A stretch of 64,000 nt of DNA from NCBI RefSeq assembly GCF_004364775.1, contig NZ_SOAL01000017.1:1-64000 (forward strand). Reading direction: 5' to 3'. Position numbers and translations under genes: made by a program. Shown here one piece after another: positions 8,407 to 17,241 of the stretch. The stretch is from Comamonas sp. JUb58. Its GTDB lineage: Bacteria; Pseudomonadota; Gammaproteobacteria; Burkholderiales; Burkholderiaceae_C. How positions within the stretch are numbered: position 1 is the stretch's first letter; every line of letters starts with the position of its first letter. The notes below the pieces were generated by a model. The model made no database searches, was not told the origin of the DNA, and saw only the letters and a list, made by a program, of their open reading frames with translations.

Positions 8407-9105
8407 ATGAATAACTCTGCTGGCACAAGCACAAGGCTTGCGCTTTTTGACCTGGACCACACGTTGCTACCGCTCGATTCGGATTACGAATGGGGGGAGT
8501 TCACCTTGCGCAAGGGCTGGTGCGACAAGCAGGAGTTTGGCAGCCGCAATGCGGCCTTTTTTGCCGATTACCAAAAAGGCACGCTCGATATCCATGCCTA
8601 TGTGCGTTTTGCCACCGAGGCCATTCGCAAGCTGGGCCCGCAGGCCGCTGATGAGGCGCACCGCGTGTTCATGCAGGAAGTCATCACGCCGCATATCCAG
8701 CCTGCCGCGCTGGCTCTGCTGCAGCAGCACCGCGATGCGGGCGACACCATCGTGATCGTCACCGCCACCAATGAATTCGTGACCCGCCCGATTGCCAAGG
8801 CCTTGGGTGTGGACCACCTGCTGGCCGTCAACCTGGCGCGCGATGCCTCGGGCTGGATCACCGGCGAGATCGATGGTGTGCCCACCATGCGCGCCGGCAA
8901 AGTCACCCGCATGGAGGCCTGGATGGCCGAGCGCGGCCTGAGCTGGGACAGCGTGGACAGCATCTTCTACAGCGACTCGATGAACGACGTGCCGCTGCTG
9001 GAAAAGGTGGATACTGCCGTGGCCACCAACCCCGACGCGCGCCTGCGCCAACTGGCCACCGAACGCGGCTGGCGCATCCTGGACCTGCTGGAGCCACACG
9101 CATGA
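8407..9105 (+). CDS. HAD-superfamily hydrolase, subclass IB (SerB/CicA-like)
   Basis: 232 aa. HAD motif I is LFDLDHTLLPLDSD (nucleophile Asp in DxDxT, about residues 15-19), motif II is IVTATNEF, and motif III/IV is FYSDSMNDVPLLE, giving a complete catalytic set for a phosphomonoesterase. The helical cap between motifs I and II is that of subclass IB, close to phosphoserine-phosphatase-like proteins, but the substrate is unknown. Its TGA overlaps the pcnB ATG by 4 bp, implying one operon and translational coupling. Confidence 0.9.
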   Translation: MNNSAGTSTRLALFDLDHTLLPLDSDYEWGEFTLRKGWCDKQEFGSRNAAFFADYQKGTLDIHAYVRFATEAIRKLGPQAADEAHRVFMQEVITPHIQPAALALLQQHRDAGDTIVIVTATNEFVTRPIAKALGVDHLLAVNLARDASGWITGEIDGVPTMRAGKVTRMEAWMAERGLSWDSVDSIFYSDSMNDVPLLEKVDTAVATNPDARLRQLATERGWRILDLLEPHA

Positions 9106-10715
9106 TCAAGACCATCATCGATAAATTGCTGGGCAAGGCGACTGCCGCCAGCAAAACCAAGAACCCCTTTGGCAAGCGCGAGGAAGTGGGCGTTGATGTG
9201 CACAACATCGATCCCAAGCTGGTGGACCGCCGGGCACTGGATGTCTGCAGCACCTTGAAGGAAGCGGGCTTCGAGGCCTATATCGTCGGCGGCGCGGTGC
9301 GCGACCTGCTGCTGGGCCTGCGCCCCAAGGATTTCGACGTAGCCACCAATGCCACGCCTGAGCAAGTCAAGAGCCTGTTCCGCCGCGCCTTCATCATCGG
9401 CCGGCGCTTTCGCATCGTGCACGTGGTCTATGGCCGTGGCCGCGAGAACGAGGTCATCGAAGTCACCACCTTCCGCGCTTTCCTGGACAGCTCCAAGGCC
9501 GAGCAGGTGCAGGGCAACGAGAAAACCAGCAAGGCCGCACTGGCCGGCATGAAGCTGGCGGTGGACGAAAGCGGCCGCGTGCTGCGCGACAACGTCTGGG
9601 GCCCCCAGAACGAGGATGCGGCGCGGCGCGACTTCACCGTCAACGCCATGTACTACGACCCGCAGACCCAGATCGTGGTGGACTACCACAAGGGCATCCG
9701 CGACTCGCAAAAGCATGTGCTGCGCATGATTGGCGACCCGGCCACGCGCTACCGCGAAGACCCGGTGCGCATCATCCGCGCCGTGCGTTTTGCCGCCAAG
9801 CTCAGCAAGAAGGGTTTCACGCTCGACCCCAAGACCGCCAAGCCCCTGGTCGAATGCGCCCAGCTGCTGCAGGAGGTGCCGCAAAGCCGCATGTTTGATG
9901 AGATGCTCAAGCTCTTGCAGACAGGCCATTCGCTGGCCTCGATCGAGCAGTTGCGTCTGCTGGGCCTGGCCAAGGGCATTTATCCGCTGCTGGATGTGGT
10001 GGTGGACCGCGCCGACCTGCCCTTTGTGCAGGCCGCGTTGATGGACACCGACCGCCGCGTAGCCGAAGGCAAGAGCGTGGCGCCGAGCTTTTTGCTCGCC
10101 TGCGTGCTGTGGCAGGACGTCAAGGCCGGCTGGGACAAGCGCATGCTCAAGGGCGAGCACCCGCACCCGGCTCTGCAGGATGCGATCGACGATGTCTTCA
10201 ACCACCGCATTGGTGATGTCTCCGGCCGGGGCAAGCTGGCCGCCGACATGCGCGAGATCTGGGTCATGCAGCCGCGCTTTGAAAAGCGCACCGGCAGCAC
10301 GCCGTTTGGCATGATCGCGCAGGCACGCTTCCGTGCCGGCTTCGATTTTCTGCGTTTGCGCGCCGATGTGGGCGAGGTGGACGAAGCGCTGGCCAACTGG
10401 TGGCAAGAGTTCCAGCAGGCCGATGAGGCCCGCCGCGAAGACCTGATCGCCCAGGTGCGCGAAGAGCAACGCGCCAAGCCCAAGGCTGGCGCACCCAAGC
10501 CCAAGCGCGCGCCTAGAAAGCCCGCTGCCACGGAGGCACAAGAGGGCTCCAGCCTGGACCAGGTGGCCCAGCAGGCGATGGACAGCGACAGCGAAGCCCA
10601 TGCAGATGCGCCAGCCAAGAAGCGCCGCCGTCGCCGCCGCAAACCCGGTTCGGGTGATGCTGGCGGTGCCGCAGCTGGCGGCGGCGGTGCCGATGCAGCC
10701 GCCCATGGCGACTGA
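9102..10715 (+). CDS. pcnB: poly(A) polymerase I
   Basis: 537 aa, class II nucleotidyltransferase. It adds 3' poly(A) tails to RNAs and so promotes their decay. The catalytic region GGAVRDLLLGLRPKDFDVATNATPEQ has the G[GS]xxRD and DxD-type carboxylates, and RRDFTVNAMYYD and RYREDPVRIIRAVRFAAKL are typical of PcnB. The C-terminal 100 residues are a low-complexity basic tail (KKRRRRRRK, then Gly/Ala), common in beta/gammaproteobacterial PcnB. It overlaps the 5' end of folK. Confidence 0.97.
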   Translation: MIKTIIDKLLGKATAASKTKNPFGKREEVGVDVHNIDPKLVDRRALDVCSTLKEAGFEAYIVGGAVRDLLLGLRPKDFDVATNATPEQVKSLFRRAFIIGRRFRIVHVVYGRGRENEVIEVTTFRAFLDSSKAEQVQGNEKTSKAALAGMKLAVDESGRVLRDNVWGPQNEDAARRDFTVNAMYYDPQTQIVVDYHKGIRDSQKHVLRMIGDPATRYREDPVRIIRAVRFAAKLSKKGFTLDPKTAKPLVECAQLLQEVPQSRMFDEMLKLLQTGHSLASIEQLRLLGLAKGIYPLLDVVVDRADLPFVQAALMDTDRRVAEGKSVAPSFLLACVLWQDVKAGWDKRMLKGEHPHPALQDAIDDVFNHRIGDVSGRGKLAADMREIWVMQPRFEKRTGSTPFGMIAQARFRAGFDFLRLRADVGEVDEALANWWQEFQQADEARREDLIAQVREEQRAKPKAGAPKPKRAPRKPAATEAQEGSSLDQVAQQAMDSDSEAHADAPAKKRRRRRRKPGSGDAGGAAAGGGGADAAAHGD

Positions 10716-11256
10716 AGCACTGGGCCAGGCCGAGCGCCTGGCCAATGGTGATGCCGCACCGCCCGCCGGGCAGAGCTTGCGTGCCTGGATAGGCCTGGGT
10801 GCCAATTTGGGCGACCGGGGTGCTGCGATGGCGGAGGCCTTGCAGCAGTTGGCGGGCAGCGCGGGTGTGGCCGTGCAAGCGGTTTCCTCGCTGTACAGCA
10901 GCCGGCCGGTGGATTCCAGCGGGCCCAACTACCTGAATGCCGTGGCCGAGCTGCGCACATCGCTGTCGGCACAGCAGCTGTTGCACTTGCTGCAGCAACT
11001 GGAGCTGGCCGCAGGCCGCGAGCGCCCCTACCGCAATGCCCCGCGCACCCTGGACCTGGATGTGCTGCTCTATGCGGACATCGATACCTCGATTGCGATG
11101 CCCGATCTGCAGGTGCCCCATCCGCGCATGTGGCAGCGCGCCTTTGTGCTGGCGCCGCTGCAAGAGCTGGCGCCAGCTTGGGTCAGCGATGCGCAGCTGC
11201 AGCCGCTTTTGGCGCAAGGTGTGCAGCGCAGCCAAGGACCGGACTGGTGGCGCTGA
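10705..11256 (+). CDS. folK: 2-amino-4-hydroxy-6-hydroxymethyldihydropteridine diphosphokinase
   Basis: 183 aa with the chosen start. HPPK transfers pyrophosphate from ATP to hydroxymethyldihydropterin in folate synthesis. Diagnostic features are AWIGLGANLGDR, SSLYSSRPVD, NYLNAVAELRTSL, RERPYRNAPRTLDLDVLLY and VPHPRMWQRAFVLAPL. The start at 10705 lies inside pcnB; 10693 is an alternative. pcnB-folK linkage is usual. A terminator follows at 11289-11324. Confidence 0.95.
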   Translation: MATEALGQAERLANGDAAPPAGQSLRAWIGLGANLGDRGAAMAEALQQLAGSAGVAVQAVSSLYSSRPVDSSGPNYLNAVAELRTSLSAQQLLHLLQQLELAAGRERPYRNAPRTLDLDVLLYADIDTSIAMPDLQVPHPRMWQRAFVLAPLQELAPAWVSDAQLQPLLAQGVQRSQGPDWWR

Positions 11257-11288
11257 GCGGGCGAGAAAGATATCGCAGCCCACAAGAA

Positions 11289-11324
11289 CAAAGCCCCGCA
11301 GCTGCACGCTGGCGGGGCTTTTTG
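11289..11324. terminator. bidirectional intrinsic terminator between folK and the Bug receptor
   Basis: Stem AAGCCCCGC/GCGGGGCTT with a 12-nt loop, T-run on the plus strand and an A-rich 5' side, between two convergent genes. Confidence 0.85.
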
Positions 11325-11353
11325 CTGAGCGCTACGGATGCGCAGTGCGGCGC

Positions 11354-12322
11354 TTAGTCGACCTTGGCGCCGGAGATCTTGACCACCGATTCGTACTTGT
11401 TGCGCTCAGCGGTCATGAACTTGTCAAACTCGGCCGGCGTGGTGGGTACGGGCTCGGCCATCAGGCTGGCAAAGCGGGTCTTGGTGGTAGGGTCCTTCAG
11501 CGCATCGGTGAAGGCCTTGTTGAGGCGGTTGATCACATCAGGCGGCGTGTTGGCGGGTGCCACCAGGCCCCACCAGGTGTCGATCTCAAAGCCCTTGAGC
11601 GTGTCAGCCAGTGGTGGCACGCCTGGCAGCATGGGGCTGGCGTGCAGGCTGGTGACGGCCAGTGCGGTGAGCTTGCCGCTGTGGATGTTGGCCGAGGCGG
11701 CCGCCAGGTTGTCGATGTTGAAGTCCACCTCGCCCGACAGCAGGGCCAGCTGGGCCGGGTTGGCACCACGGTAGGGCACATGCACGGCAAAAATGCCGGC
11801 CTGGCGCTTCATCATCTCTCCTGCCAGATGGCCGGAGCTGCCATTGCCGCCGCTGCCGAAATTGAGCTTGCCTGGGTTCTTCTTGGCGTAGGCGATCAGC
11901 TCCTGCACATTGCTGATGTGCAGCGCCTTGGCGCGCTCGGTGTTCATCACCAGCACATTGGGCACGCGCACCATCTGGGTGATGGCGGTGAAATCCGTGG
12001 CGGCGTTGAAAGGCATCTTGGTGTAGAGCCAGGGATTGACGGCATGCGTGGCCGTCGCCGACAGGCCGATGGTCAGACCGTCCGGCGCGGCCTTGGCCAC
12101 GATGTCGGCACCGATGTTGCCGCCAGCGCCTGCCTTGTTGTCGATCACCACGGTGCCCAGCTGGTCGCGGACACGCTCGGCCAGAATGCGCGAGGTGACA
12201 TCCAGTGGACCACCGGGTGCATAGGGCACTACCAGGCGGATCACAGGCTCTGCAAATGCGGCAGGTGCTGCGAGGGCGGTGGCCGCCAGGAGGGTGGATA
12301 ACAGGATATTTCTGCGTTGCAT
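11354..12322 (-). CDS. Bug-family periplasmic receptor (TTT substrate-binding protein)
   Basis: 322 aa. Signal peptide MQRRNILLSTLLAATALAAPAAFA with cleavage predicted after AFA, then the Bug (TctC) fold: IRLVVPYAPGGPLDVTSR..., IDNKAGAGGNIGADIVAKAAPDG, FAVHVPYRGANPAQLALLSGEV. Such proteins capture carboxylates for tripartite tricarboxylate transporters or act as orphan receptors; the family is expanded in Burkholderiales. No TctA/TctB genes are nearby, so this is an orphan. The start at 12322 is chosen because it gives a proper signal peptide. Confidence 0.9.
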   Translation of the reverse strand: MQRRNILLSTLLAATALAAPAAFAEPVIRLVVPYAPGGPLDVTSRILAERVRDQLGTVVIDNKAGAGGNIGADIVAKAAPDGLTIGLSATATHAVNPWLYTKMPFNAATDFTAITQMVRVPNVLVMNTERAKALHISNVQELIAYAKKNPGKLNFGSGGNGSSGHLAGEMMKRQAGIFAVHVPYRGANPAQLALLSGEVDFNIDNLAAASANIHSGKLTALAVTSLHASPMLPGVPPLADTLKGFEIDTWWGLVAPANTPPDVINRLNKAFTDALKDPTTKTRFASLMAEPVPTTPAEFDKFMTAERNKYESVVKISGAKVD

Positions 12323-12612
12323 GCTTGTGAATCTTCTTGAGGAGAGTGAATAACGACGCAGCGCCCGTGATGTGCAGGCACTACCCCCTGAGTGCCGCCA
12401 GCACAGCCCTGCCAACCAGAGGTTTGCGATGGAGGCTGGGCACCCAGCCCTGGGCCATACAAAGGTAGGCCAGGACGGGGCAACCAGCGACCAAGGGATG
12501 TGTTCGCGGCTCCAAACTTTCTAGTGTAGCGGCTGGGCCGTGTAGCTGCTGTGACGCGGCAGTCGGACAGGGCTGCGATTGCGCCATGTCAGGCCTTGCA
12601 TGGTGCCGCCGT

Positions 12613-13668
12613 TCATACGATCTGGTTTTGCTTATCGGCCTCGGTCACGAAGGCATCGGCAAAGAAGGCGTCTTCCGGCAGGCCGCGCTGGCTGGTGAAG
12701 CTGGCACGGGCGGAATCGACCACAATCGGCGCGCCACAGGCATAGACCTCGTGGCCCGACAGGTCGGCAAAATCATCGAGCACCGCCTGGTGCACAAAGC
12801 CGCTGCGGCCTTGCCAGCCGTCCTCTGCCAAAGCGTCGGATACCACCGGCACATAGCGCAGCTGGGGCATGTCGGCGCTGCGCGCCAGCATCCAGTCGTG
12901 CATGTACAGGTCTTGCGGGCGCCGGCCGCCCCAGTACACCACCACCGGGCGCTGGATGTCGTGGTGCTGCAGATGTTCGACAAGGGCCTTGATCGGCGCA
13001 AAGCCGGTGCCCGAGGCCAGAAAGACCATGGGCTTGTCGCCCTCATGCAGGTAGAAGCTGCCGAACGGGCCTTCAATGCGCAGGATCTCGCGCTCCTTCA
13101 TGGCACCAAATACGTGGTCGGTAAAAAGACCGCCGGGTGTGTGGCGGATATGCAACTCCAGACCGGGCGCGGTTTCCTGGTGGTGCGGCGCGACGGCCAT
13201 CGAATAGGCGCGGCGCACGCCGCCAGCCAGCAGGAACTCAATGTACTGGCCGGCATGGTAGCGAAAGCTGTCGGCCGCCGGCAACTGCAGGCGCAGCTTG
13301 ACCACATCGGGCGAGAGGCGCTCGACGGTTTGCACGCGCACCGGCATTTTCTTGATCGGAAAGGCGCTTTCATCGGTGACATGGCGCGACTCGATCACCA
13401 CATCGCTGGTCGGCACGGCGCAGCACGGCAGGATCATGCCGTCGGCCTCTTCCTGGGGGCTCAGTGCGCGTTCGCTGTGGGGGCCATGCACGACCGTGCC
13501 GCTGAGCTTCTTGCATTTGCAGGAGCTGCAGGCGCCATCCTTGCAACCATAGGGCAGGCCCACGCCGCTGCGGATGGCCGCGGTGAGGATGGCTTCCGAG
13601 GCCTGGGTGGCAAATGCGCGTCCGCTGGGCAGGACCGAGATTTGAAACGCGCTGGACGAAGAGCTCAT
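12613..13668 (-). CDS. 2Fe-2S ferredoxin/FAD/NAD reductase (CDP-6-deoxy-glucoseen reductase-like)
   Basis: 351 aa. An N-terminal plant-type ferredoxin domain (PYGCKDGACSSCKCKKL and a fourth Cys in ILPCC) is followed by an FAD domain (RAYSMAVAP) and an NAD(P)-binding domain (FLASGTGFAPIKALVEHL). This is the layout of AscD/RfbI-type reductases and of phenol or benzoate oxygenase reductases. No oxygenase or sugar-pathway genes are adjacent, so the electron acceptor is unknown. The start at 13668 has AAGGA upstream. Confidence 0.88.
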   Translation of the reverse strand: MSSSSSAFQISVLPSGRAFATQASEAILTAAIRSGVGLPYGCKDGACSSCKCKKLSGTVVHGPHSERALSPQEEADGMILPCCAVPTSDVVIESRHVTDESAFPIKKMPVRVQTVERLSPDVVKLRLQLPAADSFRYHAGQYIEFLLAGGVRRAYSMAVAPHHQETAPGLELHIRHTPGGLFTDHVFGAMKEREILRIEGPFGSFYLHEGDKPMVFLASGTGFAPIKALVEHLQHHDIQRPVVVYWGGRRPQDLYMHDWMLARSADMPQLRYVPVVSDALAEDGWQGRSGFVHQAVLDDFADLSGHEVYACGAPIVVDSARASFTSQRGLPEDAFFADAFVTEADKQNQIV

Positions 13669-13814
13669 TGCACCAAAATTCCTTATCGACACAAAACAAT
13701 GGCGCTCATCGGCGCCTGGGCTTGCATAAATGGGGGGCGAGCGGCCATTTGCAAGCCGCATGAGACGCTAGACTGCAGTGTCTGCCCCGCCGATGTGAAC
13801 CACGAAAGCTTATT

Positions 13815-14873
13815 GTGCCTTTAAACCAAAGCCCGCGAAGCGGGCCCCGACAGCGCTGCGCCATGGCAGCTGGCCAGGCCTTGCCAGCGCGTTTTCGGCG
13901 CCAACGGGTGCTGATTGTGGGTTGCGGCGATGTCGGCCAGCGGGTGCTGCGGCTGTGGCAGCGCCCGGGCCAGGACGCGCATGCGGCGCGCGGCCCGCTG
14001 GTGCGGGCGCTCAGCTCATCGCCGCAGCGCTTTGACAGCCTGCGCGCCTTGGGCGCTACACCCTTGCTGGGCAATCTTGACGAGCCGCGCAGCCTGCGCC
14101 GGCTGGCGGGCCTGGCCCAGCGCGTGGTGCATCTGGCGCCGCCTGCGCAGCCCGCTGCGGGCACGCCGCCAGCGCTGGCCTCGCGTGATCTGCGCACACG
14201 CCACCTGCTGCAAGCGCTGGTTTGCCGCGCGGGCCAGGCACCACAGCTGGTCTACGGCTCCACCAGCGGTGTCTATGGCAACTGGGACGGTGCCTGGGTC
14301 ACGGAGACCCATCCGCTGCGCGCCAGCACGGCCCGGGCCTTGCGCCGGGTCGATGCCGAGCGCCAGCTGCGCGCCTGGGCACGGCGCTTTGTGGCCAGCG
14401 GCGCTGCCGTGCATGTGCTGCGCATCCCCGGCATCTATGCGGGTGACCGCGAGGGCGGCACCCCGCTGGGGCGGCTGCAGCGTGGCACGCCACTGCTGCG
14501 GCGCGAGGACGATGTCTACACCAGCCACATCCATGCCGACGACCTGGCGCGCGCCGTGTTGCGGGCGCTGTGGCGTGGCATGCCCCAGCGCATCACCAAT
14601 GTGGCCGATGACTCAGCCATGCCGATGGGCGATTATTTTGACCTGGCTGCTGATTTGTGGCGCCTGCCGCATCCCGCGCGCATCAGCCTGGCCGAGGCCG
14701 AGCAGCAACTGAGCCCCACCTTGCTGAGTTTCATGCGCGAGTCGCGGCGCTTGAGCAATACGCGTATGCGGCAGGAGCTGGGCCTGGTGCTGCGCTACCA
14801 GACGGTGCACCACGGTCTGCAGGCGGCGGTGTATCTGGTGGGGCCGGGCACTGCGACGAGCCCGGACGCTTGA
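13815..14873 (+). CDS. NAD(P)-dependent epimerase/oxidoreductase (YeeZ-like SDR)
   Basis: 352 aa. An extended-SDR Rossmann fold: VLIVGCGDVGQRVLRL (GxGxxG variant), LVYGSTSGVYGN, a YxxxK-less active site, and IPGIYAGDREG. The family includes E. coli YeeZ; its substrate is unknown. The GTG start at 13815 has GAAAG upstream; an internal ATG at 13863 would give 336 aa and is a real alternative, as the first 30 residues are Arg-rich and not conserved-looking. It is convergent with the DUF4124 gene. Confidence 0.8.
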   Translation: MPLNQSPRSGPRQRCAMAAGQALPARFRRQRVLIVGCGDVGQRVLRLWQRPGQDAHAARGPLVRALSSSPQRFDSLRALGATPLLGNLDEPRSLRRLAGLAQRVVHLAPPAQPAAGTPPALASRDLRTRHLLQALVCRAGQAPQLVYGSTSGVYGNWDGAWVTETHPLRASTARALRRVDAERQLRAWARRFVASGAAVHVLRIPGIYAGDREGGTPLGRLQRGTPLLRREDDVYTSHIHADDLARAVLRALWRGMPQRITNVADDSAMPMGDYFDLAADLWRLPHPARISLAEAEQQLSPTLLSFMRESRRLSNTRMRQELGLVLRYQTVHHGLQAAVYLVGPGTATSPDA

Positions 14874-14891
14874 TCCTCAGCCGAAGGCCGG

Positions 14892-15668
14892 CTAGCAGGG
14901 CGCCGTGCCGCCCTGGCTGCGGCAGCCGCGCGGATTGGCGCCGGGGCTGGGTGGCCTTGCGGTTTCTCCAATCTGGCCACGGGGGTGCGAATAGCCTTGC
15001 GTATCCACGCACTTGAACACATCGCAGCGGCTGATGCTGGGTGCGGGGGCTGGTGGCGTCACCACCGGAGGGCGGGGTGGCGGGCGACCATAGGGGTAGC
15101 GGTCCCAATAGGGATCGGCGGGCAGTACCGCAGTCGGGGCGGGGCGGCTGGCCTCCAGGCGGCTATAGGCCTCCGGGCCCATGCAGTCGAGCTCCATCTG
15201 GCGTTTGGCCGCATCGAGTCGGGCGTTGCTGCCCATGGTTTTGTCGGCGGCGGCATCGGATGCGGCGCTGTAGCGCTCACGCGATTGCTGGCAGGCAGCT
15301 GACTGGGCAGGGTTGCTGCGCGCGGGGCGGTTGGCGGCCCGTTGCGCCAAATCCTCGGCGCGTTCATCGGCCTGTAGCCTGCGCTGGCTCAGCTCCTGCT
15401 GGCGCCGCTCGGCCTTGGCTTGCAGCGCTTCCTGCTCGCGGGCACGGTCCTGGGCCAGTTCCTCGTCGGTTTTGCGGCGCTCGATCTCGGTTGCGCTGGC
15501 ACCGCTGGCGCAGGCGCCGTCGGTGTAGGTGACCTTGCCGGTGCCCGGATCCACACAGCGGGTGACCTGGGCCTGCGCCATGGGCGCCGCCAGCGCGCAA
15601 GCACAGCAAAAACCCAGCCAAGCGGCATAGCGGAGGCTGGGCAGATGGGAGCGTGGCATGGCGCGCAT
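14892..15668 (-). CDS. exported DUF4124-type protein
   Basis: 258 aa. Signal peptide (AAWLGFCCACALAAPMAQA) followed by VTRCVDPGTGKVTYTDGAC, the pattern of the DUF4124 domain, then a Glu/Arg/Gln-rich coiled coil (residues 70-115) and a Pro-rich tail with four further Cys residues. Function is unknown; the domain is widespread in periplasmic proteins of beta/gammaproteobacteria. The start could also be at 15659. It heads a group of three small exported proteins on the minus strand. Confidence 0.78.
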   Translation of the reverse strand: MRAMPRSHLPSLRYAAWLGFCCACALAAPMAQAQVTRCVDPGTGKVTYTDGACASGASATEIERRKTDEELAQDRAREQEALQAKAERRQQELSQRRLQADERAEDLAQRAANRPARSNPAQSAACQQSRERYSAASDAAADKTMGSNARLDAAKRQMELDCMGPEAYSRLEASRPAPTAVLPADPYWDRYPYGRPPPRPPVVTPPAPAPSISRCDVFKCVDTQGYSHPRGQIGETARPPSPGANPRGCRSQGGTAPC

Positions 15669-15701
15669 GGTAATGGCTGCTGGAGTGGTGTGACCTAGCG
15701 C

Positions 15702-16157
15702 TTAGCGTTGGAACTGGCCGCCAAAGCGGCCGCCATTAGGGCGCGAGGCAGGGGCCGCTGGGCGTGGGCCCGAGTTGTAGGGACGGCCAAAGTTGGAACC
15801 GGTGCCGGGCGACAGTTGCTGTGGGCGCGATGGTGGTGGGCGGCTGCTGCCGCCATGGCCGGGGCGGTTATAGCCACCGCCGGGGCGGTAGTAGCCGCCA
15901 CCCGGGCGGTAATAGGGCCGGCCACCGCCGTACACATAGGTCGGAGAACTCTGGATCACCAGCGAGCTGCTGCCGTAGTAGGGGTAGCTGTTGTAGCCAT
16001 AGCCGTAACCCCCATAGCCGTAGCCATAGCTGGGGGTGGAATAGGTCGAATAGGCATCGCCGTAGTACACGCCGTCTGCCGGTGCGACCACGCAGCCGCC
16101 CAAGAGCAGGGCGCTGGCCGCGGCGATGGCCATCGTGCCGAGACGAATGGTACGCAT
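15702..16157 (-). CDS. Gly/Tyr-rich lipoprotein
   Basis: 151 aa. Lipoprotein signal MRTIRLGTMAIAAASALLLGGC with lipobox LLGG-C, so it is predicted to be lipid-anchored. The mature part is low-complexity: a YGYGYGGYGYGY tract followed by repeats of YYRPGGG and a Pro/Ser/Arg-rich end. AAGGAG lies 8 nt before the ATG. Function is unknown. The next gene upstream encodes another lipoprotein with the same YGSYGGGYGYGYQQ style, suggesting a pair. Confidence 0.8.
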   Translation of the reverse strand: MRTIRLGTMAIAAASALLLGGCVVAPADGVYYGDAYSTYSTPSYGYGYGGYGYGYNSYPYYGSSSLVIQSSPTYVYGGGRPYYRPGGGYYRPGGGYNRPGHGGSSRPPPSRPQQLSPGTGSNFGRPYNSGPRPAAPASRPNGGRFGGQFQR

Positions 16158-16214
16158 GGTGAAAACTCCTTGTTGGAAACGCCCGCGCGCTGGGCACGCG
16201 GGCTGGTCAGCCCA

Positions 16215-16706
16215 TTAGCGGCAGGGGCGGCTGGGGGTCAGCACATTGTCGCTGCCGGCTGCGTTCTGGCGCGCAGCCGCTGCGCATTCCTGCTGGTGGC
16301 GGCTTTCGCCAAAGCGGTTGCGGTCGCGCTCGCGGTTTTGGCGTTCGCGGTCTTGTGCCTGGCGCTCCAGTGCGCGGCGGCGGTCTTCGTCCCGGGCGCG
16401 CTGGTCGCGGTCGCGTTCACGGGCCTGGCGATCGCGGTCACGGTCACGCTCGCGTTCACGGGCTTCGCGCTCGCGGGCTGCACGGTCGCGGTCACGTTCA
16501 CGGTCGCGGTAATAGCGGTCGTCGTTGTAGCGGTCCTGCACATAAATGGTTTGCGAAGGCTGCTGGTAACCATAGCCATAACCGCCGCCATAGCTGCCAT
16601 AGCCCGAATCGCTGTAGTAGCCGTCGCTGCCGGTGGCAACGCAGCCGGTCGTGGCCAACGCGCTGAACGCGATGGTGGCAATGCTGAGCAGGTGACGATG
16701 ATTCAT
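16215..16706 (-). CDS. lipoprotein with Arg/Asp/Glu repeat tract
   Basis: 163 aa. Signal and lipobox ALATTG-C (MNHRHLLSIATIAFSALATTGC), a Gly/Tyr-rich stretch (GYGSYGGGYGYGYQQ), then about 85 residues dominated by RD/RE dipeptides (DRERDRDRAAREREARERERDRDRD...) and a Cys-containing end. The charged tract is probably extended or helical. Function is unknown. The start at 16706 rather than 16763 gives a normal lipoprotein signal. It is the first of three minus-strand envelope genes. Confidence 0.78.
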   Translation of the reverse strand: MNHRHLLSIATIAFSALATTGCVATGSDGYYSDSGYGSYGGGYGYGYQQPSQTIYVQDRYNDDRYYRDRERDRDRAAREREARERERDRDRDRQARERDRDQRARDEDRRRALERQAQDRERQNRERDRNRFGESRHQQECAAAARQNAAGSDNVLTPSRPCR

Positions 16707-17241
16707 ATTCGAGCCTTTTTGGTTGTGTGGTGGCATCGCTGATGCCATGGGGCCAGCAATCACGATTTCCCAATGCTAACCGTTACTCCCTCAAATCCCG
16801 GATACATGGCCCCATGTATGTAAAGACGTTTTTCCGGCCTTGGGGGTTGACGGCGGCAGCACAGCCATGCTGTGTTTTTCCAATCTTTACAGACTTCGCA
16901 GGCGTCGTATGCAGGAGACAGCCTTTTGTTCGATGTCCATGTCCGTATGGGTCGGTATCGGAAAGTTAGACCTATTCCGGGTAATTGCGTTCCGGTTGAT
17001 GCAATGCAGCAATCGCTGGAATGCGTTGCGCGCTGGCGCTTATATGCGATTTCAAACCCACTGTGTCGCTATTTTTACAGGACTTGTCCTAATACCGTCG
17101 TAGGCCCGGGTAGATAAAAAATCTCACTCACGCTATCGAGTTCGATGATGTACCGGATGAGCGGCCTCCATTACAAGTGGGCAGGGCCGCACATGCCGGT
17201 CCGGTGGCGCTTAACAGACGCTTTTGATGGAGTACGACGCA
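16707..17241. other. long divergent intergenic region upstream of the LivK-type receptor
   Basis: 535 bp of less GC-rich sequence between the divergent lipoprotein and receptor genes. Short open frames exist on the plus strand but have neither coding-like composition nor good ribosome sites. It probably carries promoters for both directions; none could be assigned with confidence. Confidence 0.5.

Noticed and set aside
12323-12612. Possible small gene between the Bug receptor and the reductase
   Set aside because: Open frames lack start sites and family features; region looks like a promoter spacer.
16900-17117. Short plus-strand ORFs upstream of the LivK-type gene
   Set aside because: No good ribosome site and unusual composition; probably non-coding.
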